A DNA stretch of 64,000 nt from Phycisphaerae bacterium (GTDB taxonomy: Bacteria > Planctomycetota > Phycisphaerae > UBA1845 > Fen-1342): contig JAGNKU010000011.1 in assembly GCA_017999985.1 (NCBI GenBank), forward strand, positions 62,001 to 126,000, in the 5' to 3' direction. Position numbers and translations under genes: made by a program. Shown in pieces: positions 25,445-34,721 of this stretch; position 1 is the first letter of the stretch; the number at the start of each line of letters is the position of its first letter. The notes under the pieces were generated by a model, which had not been told where the DNA came from, made no database searches, and saw only the letters and a program-made list of their open reading frames with translations.

Positions 25445-27049
25445 CTAAAAGTCGCCCAAGCCGGGCTCAGTCGTTGGAGCCGGCACGACCTCGGGCTGTT
25501 TTACTGCGGTCGCTGCGTCCTGCGGTTGCGACGGGGATGTGGCGCTGAGCCGATTCACAACCGTCTTCCGTGTGCGGGTCACCGCGCGGGCCTGGGCCGC
25601 GGCCTGGGCCTTTGCCCCGCCGATCACGCCGGCCAGCTCGTCCACCATGCCCTTGACCGTGGCTGCCTGCGCCGAAAGCTCCTGGGCCGCCGACGCGGAC
25701 TCCTCGGCTCCCGCCGCGTTCTGCTGCGTCACCTTGTTCATCTGTGAGACCGCCATGTTGACCTGGTCGACACCCTGCGCCTGCTCCTGCGACGCCCGCG
25801 TGATCCCGTTCACCAGGTCCGCCACCTTCGCAACGTCGGCGACGATCGCGCCCAGCGACTTCGCCACCGCGCTGGCCACCGTCGTGCCCTCCCGGGCCCG
25901 ACCCACCGAGTCTTCAATCAACCCGGTGACCTCCCGCGACGCCTGCGCCGCACGCTGCGCCAGGTTACGCACCTCGTCCGCCACCACCGCGAAGCCCTTG
26001 CCATGCTCGCCGGCCCGCGCCGCCTCCACCGCCGCGTTCAACGCCAGCAGGTTCGTCTGGAACGCAATCTCCTCGATCACCTTGATGATCTTGCTGATCT
26101 TGCCCGACGACTCGTTGATCCCCGCCATCGCGCTGTTCAGCTGCGTCATCGTCTGGTCGCCGTCCTGCGCCGCCGTCTTCGCCTGGTCGCTCAGCTCGTT
26201 GGCCTGCCGCGCGTTCTCGGCGTTCGTCCGCGTCATCGCCGCCATCTCTTCCAGCGCGCTGGACGTCTCCTCCAGTGACGAGGCCTGCTCGCTGGCACCC
26301 TCGGCCAGCTGCTGCGAGGCGGCCGCCACCTGCGCCGCCGCGTCGTTCACCTGGTCCGAACCCTCGTTCAGCCCGGCAATGATGCGGTTGATCGGACGGA
26401 CGATGGCACGCGCCAGCGCGGCAAACGTCAGAATCAGGCCGAGGCCGATCGCACCGCCGATGCCAATCATCCACGCCGTGCGCGCCTGGATGACAGCCCG
26501 CGCTTCCTGCTCGTCGTTCTGGTTGCGCTGCGTCGCCAGGGCCACGACCTGATCGACTCCGGCGCGATGCTGCCGGTACTGCTCCTTCAGGGCCCCGCTC
26601 AACAGCGCCGCGGCCGCGTCGCGCTCGCCGCGCTGGATCGCCGGCAGGAACTGACTGTTCAGGATCCTGTAGAATTCGAGTGCCGGGGTGTACGAATCGA
26701 CCAGCAGGCGCGTCTTGAGCTCGCCCGCCGCTAGGTCTCCCTGCCAGAACTCGTGCCGGGCCTGGTAGTCCGACTCCAGCGTCTTGACGCGCTCCGCCAG
26801 CTGCGCCTGCTCCCGGGCGTCCGGCTCGGCCCACATCTGGAACGCTACCAGGTAGGTTTCCAGGATGTACTCCGGCGGCGGAAGCACGTCGGCGATAACG
26901 TCCTTGCCCTGCACGATGCTGCGGTAGTACGGACCGTTAACCTGCACGACCTGCAACGTGTTCAGCGCGAGCAGGCCAAACGCACAGAAGCCGAGCACCA
27001 CCACGGCCGCCACGAAGTACAGCTTGCCACGTAGTCCCAAGTTCTTCAT
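25445..27049 (-). CDS. Methyl-accepting chemotaxis protein (first of a pair)
   Basis: A 534-residue chemoreceptor. A membrane segment near residues 9-30 is followed by a periplasmic helical domain (about 31-190), a second membrane segment ([21 protein letters not shown], about 192-212), a HAMP-like stretch ([15 protein letters not shown]) and a long coiled-coil signalling domain with the hairpin tip [25 protein letters not shown] and [14 protein letters not shown]. It ends with a Pro-rich tail PGLGDF, also seen in its neighbour (PGLSDF). The ATG at 27049 fits the first membrane helix. No cheA, cheW or cheR lies in the window. The signalling half is nearly identical at DNA level to that of the gene at 27478-29445, whereas the sensor domains differ. 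Confidence 0.95.
   Translation of the reverse strand: MKNLGLRGKLYFVAAVVVLGFCAFGLLALNTLQVVQVNGPYYRSIVQGKDVIADVLPPPEYILETYLVAFQMWAEPDAREQAQLAERVKTLESDYQARHEFWQGDLAAGELKTRLLVDSYTPALEFYRILNSQFLPAIQRGERDAAAALLSGALKEQYRQHRAGVDQVVALATQRNQNDEQEARAVIQARTAWMIGIGGAIGLGLILTFAALARAIVRPINRIIAGLNEGSDQVNDAAAQVAAASQQLAEGASEQASSLEETSSALEEMAAMTRTNAENARQANELSDQAKTAAQDGDQTMTQLNSAMAGINESSGKISKIIKVIEEIAFQTNLLALNAAVEAARAGEHGKGFAVVADEVRNLAQRAAQASREVTGLIEDSVGRAREGTTVASAVAKSLGAIVADVAKVADLVNGITRASQEQAQGVDQVNMAVSQMNKVTQQNAAGAEESASAAQELSAQAATVKGMVDELAGVIGGAKAQAAAQARAVTRTRKTVVNRLSATSPSQPQDAATAVKQPEVVPAPTTEPGLGDF
25591..26405. repeat. Duplicated chemoreceptor signalling segment, copy 1
   Basis: This 815-bp stretch aligns without gaps to 27645-28459 (offset 2054). 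Differences are scattered in about the first 280 bp; from about 25870 to 26405 I see no mismatch. Sequence similarity stops abruptly at the ends. Confidence 0.85.
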
Positions 27050-27477
27050 TGGAAGTCACCCTCGTCCGAGTCCGCGACGGTTCCGCCACCACCGCGGACG
27101 TGCGGTGGCCACAGCACCCGCTATGCATCGGCGTTTCGGGCCGACGGCTTAACGGACGGTCCGAGAGTGCAACCGTGCCGCCGGGCGGGACGAGCCGCGG
27201 AATCTGCGCCCTGTCGACTTCCGCCGCCCTGCCGGGCGCGACGAATCATGGCCCAGGCAACCCCCCGTCCGAGAAAAGGCCCGCTCGGCCCGGCCGGCTG
27301 CCCGGCGTAGCACGGCAGCAGGCGGGCCGGCCCGCGCCACAAGTAAAGCGGGCGGCGCCGGCTTTCGCGCCGTGCGCCGCCCGGCAACAAGGAACGGGGC
27401 TCGGTTTCGAATTTGCTGTCAGGCGCCTGTCCAACCGGTCCGGCGCGCACGGGCGGCGAACCGGTCCCCTGCGCCGC
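27050..27477. other. Gap between the two chemoreceptor genes
   Basis: About 430 bp. It contains the 3' inverted repeat of the upstream chemoreceptor gene (27350-27382) and the unmarked promoter region of the downstream one. Frames here are shadows of GC-rich sequence with no domain. I see no further gene. Confidence 0.5.
27350..27382 (-). terminator. Inverted repeat after the second chemoreceptor gene
   Basis: GGGCGGCGC (27350-27358) pairs perfectly with GCGCCGCCC (27374-27382). It corresponds to the element at 25365-25397, so the 3' flank was probably duplicated with the gene. On the minus strand the stem is followed by GCTTTACTTG, a weak T-containing tail. Confidence 0.5.
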
Positions 27478-29445
27478 TTAGAAGTCGCTCAGACCCGGCT
27501 CGCCGACTGGGGCAGGCACAGCCTCAGGCTGGCTCGGTGAATTCGCCGGGGCCGGTTCAGACTTTTGCGGTTTCTTGAAGTCGAAGTGGTGGCGCATCCC
27601 GGCGCGTTTCTGATTGCGGGCCGCCGAGGCTGCGGCCGACCGAGCCTGCGCCGCGGCCTGGGCCTTCGCCCCGCCGATCACGCCGGCCAGCTCGTCCACC
27701 ATGCCCTTGACCGTCGTGGCCTGCGCCGAAAGCTCTTCGGCCGCCGACGCAGATTCCTCGGCTCCCGCCGCGTTCTGCTGCGTCACCTTGTCCATCTGGG
27801 ATACCGCGATGTTGACCTGGTCGACACCCTGCGCCTGCTCCTGCGACGCCCGCGTGATCCCGTTCACCAAATCCGCCACCTTCGTGACGTCGGCGACGAT
27901 CGCGCCCAGCGACTTCGCCACCTCGCTGGCCACCGTCGTGCCCTCCCGGGCCCGACCCACCGAGTCTTCAATCAACCCGGTGACCTCCCGCGACGCCTGC
28001 GCCGCACGCTGCGCCAGGTTACGCACCTCGTCCGCCACCACCGCGAAGCCCTTGCCATGCTCGCCGGCCCGCGCCGCCTCCACCGCCGCGTTCAACGCCA
28101 GCAGGTTCGTCTGGAACGCAATCTCCTCGATCACCTTGATGATCTTGCTGATCTTGCCCGACGACTCGTTGATCCCCGCCATCGCGCTGTTCAGCTGCGT
28201 CATCGTCTGGTCGCCGTCCTGCGCCGCCGTCTTCGCCTGGTCGCTCAGCTCGTTGGCCTGCCGCGCGTTCTCGGCGTTCGTCCGCGTCATCGCCGCCATC
28301 TCTTCCAGCGCGCTGGACGTCTCCTCCAGTGACGAGGCCTGCTCGCTGGCACCCTCGGCCAGCTGCTGCGAGGCGGCCGCCACCTGCGCCGCCGCGTCGT
28401 TCACCTGGTCCGAACCCTCGTTCAGCCCGGCAATGATGCGGTTGATCGGACGGACGATGCTGCGTGTGATCAGCATGGCCAGCACCACGCCGAGGATGAT
28501 CGCACCGACCGCCATGCCCAGCGTCAGGCTGTTGGTCCGGGCCGTGATGGCCGCCATGTCGTTCTTGAGGGCGGTGCTGAGCTGGTTCACGGTGTCGACG
28601 ATGCCGGTGGCCGTGGCGGCCATCTCGGCACTCGCGCCCTGGTCCGCAACAATGCCATCATGGTATTTCTGACCGGCGGCCTCGTAGTCGCGGAGGCAAC
28701 CCTGCAGGTTCGCCGCGAGCGACTCCAGGCCCTGCTCGCCGGAAACCGACTGCGTCCAAGTCGCCAGCCCGGTCTTCACCTGCTTCAACTGCTCCTGGAA
28801 CGCCACCCATTGCGGTTCCTGGTTGGTGGCCAGCAGGTACACGGCGGACACGCGCAACAGGAGGAAAGCTTCAACGAAATCGGCGTTCAGGCTGTTGCGA
28901 ATCTCATTCCAGCGCGTGATGTCTTCCAACTTCTGGCTCTGCACCGCTGCCGCGACGGCCGGGTTGATGGTATCCGCCAGGGCCTTCTCGATTTCGGCGG
29001 TCACGTTGCGACCCACCTTGCCCCACTCGGCGAAGGCCTCGTCCCGCGCGGTGCGCGCGGCCGACACCTTTTCGAATGCCGCCAGGTAGCCCGAGGCCTT
29101 CTCCAGCGCCGTGCCGACCAGGTTACGCTCCGCGGCGCTGAGGCCCGCGGCCCCCTGCAACGCGCGCAGTTCGTCGGTCAACTGCGCATAGGAGTCGCGC
29201 CAGAGGTCGGCGGCGGTCTTGGTTTCGCCGTCCGCCTTGGCAAACCCTTTCAGGGCAAAATCGCGCCGCTGCGTGGCACACTTGTTCAGCGTGTCCAGGC
29301 ACGCCGCCCCGCGGGCATCCAGCGCGGCCGTGGCCGCCACGCTGCGCAGCCCCGACCAGGCCACGCCGCCGAGCACACCGGCGATGACGATCAACACGCC
29401 AAAACCCAGGGCCATCTTCTTCGACAAACTCATGTTCTTGAACAT
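27478..29445 (-). CDS. Methyl-accepting chemotaxis protein (second of a pair)
   Basis: About 655 residues from the ATG at 29445, preceded by GAGGATACCGTG. It starts [27 protein letters not shown], giving the first membrane helix; a periplasmic helical sensor of about 280 residues follows, then a second helix ([22 protein letters not shown]), HAMP-like [15 protein letters not shown] and the coiled-coil signalling hairpin with [17 protein letters not shown]. The tail [21 protein letters not shown] is a flexible linker ending PGLSDF. Only the sensor half differs strongly from the neighbouring receptor, so the two probably report different stimuli to the same signalling complex. Confidence 0.95.
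   Translation of the reverse strand: MFKNMSLSKKMALGFGVLIVIAGVLGGVAWSGLRSVAATAALDARGAACLDTLNKCATQRRDFALKGFAKADGETKTAADLWRDSYAQLTDELRALQGAAGLSAAERNLVGTALEKASGYLAAFEKVSAARTARDEAFAEWGKVGRNVTAEIEKALADTINPAVAAAVQSQKLEDITRWNEIRNSLNADFVEAFLLLRVSAVYLLATNQEPQWVAFQEQLKQVKTGLATWTQSVSGEQGLESLAANLQGCLRDYEAAGQKYHDGIVADQGASAEMAATATGIVDTVNQLSTALKNDMAAITARTNSLTLGMAVGAIILGVVLAMLITRSIVRPINRIIAGLNEGSDQVNDAAAQVAAASQQLAEGASEQASSLEETSSALEEMAAMTRTNAENARQANELSDQAKTAAQDGDQTMTQLNSAMAGINESSGKISKIIKVIEEIAFQTNLLALNAAVEAARAGEHGKGFAVVADEVRNLAQRAAQASREVTGLIEDSVGRAREGTTVASEVAKSLGAIVADVTKVADLVNGITRASQEQAQGVDQVNIAVSQMDKVTQQNAAGAEESASAAEELSAQATTVKGMVDELAGVIGGAKAQAAAQARSAAASAARNQKRAGMRHHFDFKKPQKSEPAPANSPSQPEAVPAPVGEPGLSDF
27645..28459. 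repeat. Duplicated chemoreceptor signalling segment, copy 2
   Basis: Partner of 25591-26405 in direct orientation. The identical stretch runs from about 27924 to 28459 and stops at the codons just after the HAMP-proximal RPINRII segment. Confidence 0.85.
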
Positions 29446-29829
29446 CACGGTATCCTCATGAGGCACAGGCGCAGCCAAACCACATCGCCCGACCGGCACA
29501 CGCACCGCGCGATGCGCGCTCCGCGTCGAGCGCGTCCGACACTGCTGGTCCAAAGCGGCCGACACTGCGCCGCCCGCCATTACCGGCCCCGCACGCCGAC
29601 CATCGCCGCAGCCACGGTCGGCGCAGGGGGCAGGCAGGCAGCGTCAACCCATTCGCCATGAGGGATATCGGGTACGGGTTGGCGGACCGTCATGGAGCGT
29701 ATGCTCCATTGCGCCGCCGGATTGGACACGTTATCTGGCGTGCATCGCGTCAAGCGCACAGCGTTACGGTCGTTGAACGCCGGCAGCCCGCCGACGGCTG
29801 CGGCGCGCAACGATCAGCCGCGCCCCCGC
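29446..29829. other. Intergenic region upstream of the second chemoreceptor
   Basis: About 380 bp between the response regulator (ending at 29830 on the same strand) and the chemoreceptor start. It should hold the chemoreceptor promoter. The one clear structure is the inverted repeat at 29692-29709. I see no gene. Confidence 0.45.
29692..29709. promoter_or_regulatory. Operator-like inverted repeat
   Basis: ATGGAGC (29692-29698) and GCTCCAT (29703-29709) are separated by GTAT, a 7-4-7 dyad of the size bound by dimeric regulators such as the NarL-type protein encoded next door. It lies about 250 bp upstream of the chemoreceptor start. Binding is an inference. Confidence 0.35.
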
Positions 29830-30486
29830 TCAGGCTTCGACCAGCCCTTCGCGGATCGCGAAACGCGTCAGCGCCACGCGGTCGTGGATGTCCAGCTTGG
29901 CCATCATGTTCGCGCAGTGTCGATTGACCGTGCGCTCGCTGAGGTGGGTGACTTCCGCAATCTCTTTCTTCGACAGGCCGCGCGCCAGGTGACGCAGAAC
30001 TTCCGTCTCGCGCTCCGTCAGCATCGTGGCCCGCGTCCGCGCTTGCTCGGCCAGTTGGACCCCGTCCGGCGCGAACACCAGGCGTGCCCGGACCACCGGC
30101 GAGAAGTACGCGCCGCTGGTCGCGACCGTCCTGATCGCGCCGAGCAATGTGGCCGCCGGTTCGGACTTGGCGACATACCCCGCCGCCCCGACGGCCAGCG
30201 CCTGCTCGATGTAGCGGTCCTGCGTGTGTCCGCTGACGAAGAGAATCCGCGCGTCCGGGCAGCGCGCGCGGAGCACGCGGGCCGCCTCGAAGGCCTGGCG
30301 GCCCGGCATGTCTACGTCCATCAGCACGACGCGCGGCTGCTTTTCGGTTGCCAGCGTCACAGCTTCGTCCGCGTGCGCCGCGCAGCCGACGATTTCCAGG
30401 TCCGGCGCCGTGCGGAGCCAAAGCGCTAGTGTTTCGCGCACCAGCGCCTGGTCGTCTACCACCAGCACGGTCGTGCGCACGCTCAC
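29830..30486 (-). CDS. NarL/FixJ-family response regulator
   Basis: A 218-residue regulator. The receiver domain spans 1-125 with the acidic pair Asp11-Asp12, phospho-acceptor Asp57 (LMDVDMPG), the Ser/Thr at VSGH and Lys at VAKSEP. The LuxR-type helix-turn-helix runs from about 155 to 210 (LTERETEVLRHLARGLSKKEIAEVTHLSERTVNRHCANMM, with the recognition helix in the last part). The start is a GTG at 30486 that overlaps the kinase stop (GTGA), so kinase and regulator are co-translated and form a cognate pair. A likely target is the downstream chemoreceptor region, which has a dyad at 29692 (inference). Confidence 0.95.
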   Translation of the reverse strand: MSVRTTVLVVDDQALVRETLALWLRTAPDLEIVGCAAHADEAVTLATEKQPRVVLMDVDMPGRQAFEAARVLRARCPDARILFVSGHTQDRYIEQALAVGAAGYVAKSEPAATLLGAIRTVATSGAYFSPVVRARLVFAPDGVQLAEQARTRATMLTERETEVLRHLARGLSKKEIAEVTHLSERTVNRHCANMMAKLDIHDRVALTRFAIREGLVEA

Positions 30487-33149
30487 GGCAGCGCTTCCTC
30501 GCGGTTCGCGGCGTCGAGCAGCGCCGTCGCCAGCCGCCCGAGTTCCGCCATCTGAAAGGGCTTGCGCAGCAGAATCGTGTCCCCGTGCAGCTCATCCTCG
30601 AGGCCTGTGTGCACCGTTCCAGTGACCACGATCGCAGGCGTCTGGTTGCCGGCCCGGCGCAGCTCGGCGAGACACTCCAGTCCGCTGCGCTTGGGGATGT
30701 CCACGTCCACGATCAGCAGCCGCACCGCCGCCCCGTACCGTCCCACCGCCTCCAGCAGCGCGGGGCCGTCACCAACCGAGCGCACCGTGTAGCCCTGGCT
30801 CCGCAGCTCCGCCACCAGAATCTCGCGGGCCAGTTGGTTGTCTTCCGCCAGCAGCACCAGCTCGCCCCGGCCGCGCGGCGGCGCGGCGGCCGCCGGTCGC
30901 GCGGCCGACGCCGCTGCGCTGGCGATGCGCGGCAGCCACACCCGGAAGGTCGTCCCCGCCCCGACGGCCGAGTCGACCGCGATCGCGCCACCATGATCCT
31001 GAACAATCCCGTGCACGATCGCGAGCCCCAGCCCGGTGCCCTGCCCGCGCTCCTTGGTCGTGAAGAACGGCTCGAAGATTCGTGACTGGATCTCAGCCGG
31101 GATGCCCGTGCCGGTGTCGCTCACGGCCAATTGGACAAACCCGTGCGCCGGGCTCATCGCCCGCAGGTCCGGCGCCACCTGCGCGGGCTCCGCCGACCCG
31201 AGCGCGATGCGCAGCGTGCCGCCCTCCGGCATCGCATCCCGCGCGTTGATCGCCAGGTTCAGGAGCACTTGCTGAATCTGCGTCGCATCGGCATTGACCC
31301 ACACCGGGGCCTTGCGGTTTGTCTCGACCACCAGCTCGATCGCAGTCGGCAGCACGCGCCGCAGCAGACGCGCGGCGCCCTCCACCAAAACCCCGAGTTC
31401 CACGGGGCGTTTCTCCGTCGGCAGCTTGTGGCTGAACGTCAGCAGCGAGCGCGTCACGCCGGCGGCCTGGTCGACCGCGCGCTCCATGGCGTCCAGCGCC
31501 GGCGACGGGTCACCCCCCTCCGGCAGCGTACGTTTGAGCTGATCGATGCTGCCCAGAATCACGGTCAGCAGGTTGTTGAAGTCGTGCGCCACGCCGCCGG
31601 CGAGCTGGCCGATGGCCTCCATCTTCTGGGCCTGGTGCAGTTGCTCGCGCAGGGCAGCGTGCTCCTCCTCCGCCCGCTTGCGTTCCGTCACGTCGCGGGC
31701 CACCGAGATCAACTCGCGAATCACGCCGCAGGCCGGATCGCGGATGGCCCGCGCCACGGTCTCCAGCCAGACATACGCGCCGTCCTTGCGCCGACAGCGA
31801 TAGGTGGTCACGCCGATCCCCTCCGGTCCCATGATCTGCTCGAGCGCGCGCCGCAGCGCGGGAAGGTCGTCCGGGTGCGCCACATCAAACGGCGTGCGAC
31901 CGATCAGTTCGTCCGGCTCGCATCCCAGCAGCGCGCGGCACGCGGGCGAGACGTACAGCGCACTGCCGTCCGGCGCGTGCCGCGCAATCATGTCGGTGGC
32001 GTTCTCCGCCAGCAGCCGGTAGCCGGCCTCGCTTTCGCGCAGCGCCGCCTGGGCGCGTTCGCGCTCGGTAACGTCGTCCGTCACGATGACTACTTCGTGC
32101 GCGGGCAGGCGGTAGACGTAGCTCTCGGTGGACAGCGTGACCCGGCCGGCCGACCGCCGGGTGTGTGCGTGAAATTCAGGCAACCCCGTGCGCCAGACCC
32201 GCTGGAGCACCTCAAGCAGGCCACCGTCCCGGAACGCCGCGAAGACATCCAGAAAGCTCCGGTTGAGCGCGGTCGCGCGGTTGACGCCGGTCAGCTGCTC
32301 GGCGGCGTGGTTCAAATCCTTGAGGATGAAATCCGCGCCCTCGTCGGTCGCCACACCGACCACGACGCCGCTGCTCATGTTGTTGAACAGCTCGCGAAAA
32401 CGTATCTCGCTGGCGCGCAGTTCTTCCGCAGCCCCGTGCCGGCGACGCTCGAACTGGTAGCTCTGCCAGATGACGAACGCGGAGAGCAGGGTCACTGCGC
32501 CGAGAATCAGCGCGGCCGCCAGGCCCAGCTTGCGCGACAGGGCCCCGATCTCCGCGGCCACGTCGTCCATGTACATGCCCGTGCCGACGATCCAGCCCCA
32601 CGGCTCAAACCCCTCCACGTACGAGAGCTTGGGCGCCACCTTCCCGGGCGCGTCCTTCCACTGCCAGAGGTAGCGGACGTACCCGCTGCCGTCGCGGCGG
32701 ACGATCTGGGCGAATTCATAGAACAGACGCGTGCCGCCCGGGTCGGCGTAATTGGTGAGATCCTGACCATCCAGCTCCGGCAGGTACGGATGCATGATCA
32801 TGTAAGGGCGCAGGTCGGAAATCCAGAAGTAGTCCTTGCGGTCAGGGCCATAGCGGAGCCCGCGGACATGCGCGATCGCCGCCGCCTGGGCCTCGTCCAG
32901 CGTGAGCTCGCCCAGCGTGACGCGCTCGTGAAACCGGGACAGCGCGGCGTGGACCGTCTGGGTCAGGGCCCGGATCATCTCCTTCTTGCGGGCCAGCAGA
33001 CCCTGCTCGAACGCCGGCAGGATGATCACGTAGATCGCGACGGAATAGAGCGCCAAGCAGAGCGCGGATGGCAGCACCACCCGCACAGCGAGCACCGTCC
33101 ACAGGCGCCGAGCAGTGCGCTCGTACACTTCCGAACTCCCGACGGCCAC
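30483..33149 (-). CDS. Cache-PAS-PAS hybrid histidine kinase
   Basis: An 888-residue membrane sensor kinase. Order: membrane helix (22-45), an extracytoplasmic single-Cache domain (about 50-200; [16 protein letters not shown], then [17 protein letters not shown]), second helix (206-228), two PAS domains (about 250-360 and 375-490), the dimerisation domain with His522 in [11 protein letters not shown], a HATPase_c domain ([38 protein letters not shown]) and a C-terminal receiver ([31 protein letters not shown]). Cache-2 domains often sense small carboxylates. Phosphate can pass to its own receiver and to the NarL-type regulator encoded by the overlapping downstream gene. All catalytic motifs look intact. 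Confidence 0.95.
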   Translation of the reverse strand: MAVGSSEVYERTARRLWTVLAVRVVLPSALCLALYSVAIYVIILPAFEQGLLARKKEMIRALTQTVHAALSRFHERVTLGELTLDEAQAAAIAHVRGLRYGPDRKDYFWISDLRPYMIMHPYLPELDGQDLTNYADPGGTRLFYEFAQIVRRDGSGYVRYLWQWKDAPGKVAPKLSYVEGFEPWGWIVGTGMYMDDVAAEIGALSRKLGLAAALILGAVTLLSAFVIWQSYQFERRRHGAAEELRASEIRFRELFNNMSSGVVVGVATDEGADFILKDLNHAAEQLTGVNRATALNRSFLDVFAAFRDGGLLEVLQRVWRTGLPEFHAHTRRSAGRVTLSTESYVYRLPAHEVVIVTDDVTERERAQAALRESEAGYRLLAENATDMIARHAPDGSALYVSPACRALLGCEPDELIGRTPFDVAHPDDLPALRRALEQIMGPEGIGVTTYRCRRKDGAYVWLETVARAIRDPACGVIRELISVARDVTERKRAEEEHAALREQLHQAQKMEAIGQLAGGVAHDFNNLLTVILGSIDQLKRTLPEGGDPSPALDAMERAVDQAAGVTRSLLTFSHKLPTEKRPVELGVLVEGAARLLRRVLPTAIELVVETNRKAPVWVNADATQIQQVLLNLAINARDAMPEGGTLRIALGSAEPAQVAPDLRAMSPAHGFVQLAVSDTGTGIPAEIQSRIFEPFFTTKERGQGTGLGLAIVHGIVQDHGGAIAVDSAVGAGTTFRVWLPRIASAAASAARPAAAAPPRGRGELVLLAEDNQLAREILVAELRSQGYTVRSVGDGPALLEAVGRYGAAVRLLIVDVDIPKRSGLECLAELRRAGNQTPAIVVTGTVHTGLEDELHGDTILLRKPFQMAELGRLATALLDAANREEALP

Positions 33150-33497
33150 CGCGGCGGGTCGCCGACCCGCCCGCCAACCGGGAGCATGCCAGGCTCCCGG
33201 CTGCTCAGCAGCACCGGCCAGACGTGTTCCGGACTGCGAACCTGCCCAGCTCTGCCGGCCACTTCCGCGCCAGGCGGTTGCGCGCGGCTCGCCTCCGGAG
33301 GCGCATAATATCCAGATCCGCTAGGGCCGGCCAAGCTGCACAGGCCTGCGCTCCGACCGCGGTTTCGCCACCCATTGGATCGGTCGAGTGGGCAGCCCGA
33401 TCGGAGCGCGACACGCAGCCTGGGATTCCCCCTCCCACGAGCGCGCGGCGCGCCCGCAACTGCTTACCAGGAAAGATGTTAATCCGATCAGTGGCGA
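33150..33497. other. Intergenic region between sensor kinase and tRNA-Lys
   Basis: About 350 bp. A short dyad GGCGGGTC / GACCCGCC (33153-33171) lies just upstream of the kinase start and could be an operator or a leader hairpin. No coding frame with a recognisable product. Confidence 0.4.
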
Positions 33498-33570
33498 TGA
33501 GGGTGCTGGGACTCGAACCCAGGACCCACGGCTTAAAAGGCCGTTGCTCTACCGACTGAGCTACACCCTC
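33498..33570 (-). tRNA. trnK: tRNA-Lys (anticodon UUU)
   Basis: A complete 73-nt cloverleaf on the minus strand: acceptor arm GAGGGTG/CACCCTC, D-arm GCTC AGTCGGTA GAGC, anticodon arm ACGGC CTTTTAA GCCGT with anticodon TTT, variable GGGTC, and T-arm CTGGG TTCGAGT CCCAG. The discriminator is A (33498). The 3' CCA is not encoded. Confidence 0.98.
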
Positions 33571-33610
33571 GCCTCGGGCATACACCTCGTAAGTCACTGC
33601 GTACGAGGGG

Positions 33611-33637
33611 ATTATACAGGTTCATCCAAGCGGACAA
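33611..33637 (-). promoter_or_regulatory. Promoter of tRNA-Lys
   Basis: A consensus TATAAT at 33616-33611 on the minus strand with TTGTCC upstream at 33637-33632 (15-bp spacing, slightly short). It lies about 40 bp before the mature 5' end. The short leader contains a CCTCGTA/TACGAGG hairpin. Confidence 0.55.
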
Positions 33638-33774
33638 CGACGGACTCGTGCCGTCCACCTTCACATCCGCGCGGCGGCCAGCCGACCGCCAGCAAACCCG
33701 GATTGTACCACGGATTTTGCCGCGCGGACGAGTGCATGCGCACGGATTCAGCCGCCCGGACATTTTGCCAGCCT

Positions 33775-34560
33775 CTATTGCCCGGGTGGACGCACGCTGC
33801 TCCTGGCCGCCACGGCGGCGAGGGCATCCCGCACGTTGGCCTGCAGTGTCGCCACTGCCTCATGCCGCGCCTCGCGCGCGGTACGGTCACTGGCAATGTC
33901 GACGGCACCGGGCAGCACGTGCTCCTTGCGCTTGGCCTCCCCCTCGGCCGTCGCCAGGATGACACCCGAGCGTGTGTCAACCAACACCGCCTGGCAGGCC
34001 GCGTAGTGACCGACCGTGTGGCCGGGCACGCAAAAGAGGCCGACAATCGTCCAGTAGGCCATCGCGAGGTCGTTGTACCCACTCTGCGCGTCGTCGTCTT
34101 GCATGTAAACGAGCAGCACCGGTGCGTGCAGCAGCGCCGCCGCGTCGCGCAGCGATTTGAGCGTCGGCCGGCCCGGAGCAAGCAGCGTGCCGATGAACTG
34201 CACCTGGTCCACGATCGCCGGCGTCGCCTGGGTGCCGTCCGCGACCAGCCGGCGCCAGCCGGCGGCCTCGTCACCGCCCGGCACCTCGAGCGCCGGCGCG
34301 TACTCGTTGGACCGCGCAAAGCGCGCATAACCCGGCGGCGCCACGAGCCTGGCAATCGCCACCGCGGTCGGGAACGTCGGACGTGCCTCGGCCTGCAGGT
34401 ACGTCTCGATGGCCTGATCCGTCAGCCCCTGCAGCTCGGGTGAGAGCGCGCTGAGCCGCACGCCCGGTTTCACGACGGCGTGATACGGCTGGGCACAGCC
34501 GCCGAGCGTACCCAATAGTGCGGCCAAGAGAGTTATGCAGAGCGATATCCATTTCGACAT
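33775..34560 (-). CDS. Putative lipoprotein, function unknown
   Basis: A 261-residue protein with a lipoprotein signal (MSKWISLCITLLAALLGTLGGCAQ; lipobox LGGC, Cys22). The mature region has an alpha/beta look: RLSALSPELQGLTDQAIETYL, then PTFPTAVAIARLV, the DDDAQSGYNDLAMAYW segment and QAVLVDTRSGVILATAEGE, which resembles the core of periplasmic assembly or curli-like lipoproteins that report on other proteins, but I cannot assign a family. It would sit at the inner or outer membrane facing the periplasm. It lies alone: 161 bp after the gene at 34722 on the same strand, and 204 bp before tRNA-Lys. Confidence 0.7.
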   Translation of the reverse strand: MSKWISLCITLLAALLGTLGGCAQPYHAVVKPGVRLSALSPELQGLTDQAIETYLQAEARPTFPTAVAIARLVAPPGYARFARSNEYAPALEVPGGDEAAGWRRLVADGTQATPAIVDQVQFIGTLLAPGRPTLKSLRDAAALLHAPVLLVYMQDDDAQSGYNDLAMAYWTIVGLFCVPGHTVGHYAACQAVLVDTRSGVILATAEGEAKRKEHVLPGAVDIASDRTAREARHEAVATLQANVRDALAAVAARSSVRPPGQ

Positions 34561-34721
34561 GACCGCACCTCAGTTCTTGAAACTCGAAATGCCGCCGCGG
34601 CCGACGCCGCCCGTTGTTCAGACCGCCGACGCGGAGGCCACGTTAGGCGCGGGCAGACTGCTACGCGAGATTCGCAGTAGCAACTGTGCCGCGGCGCCTC
34701 TTTGCCGCCGGCCGAGTCGGG

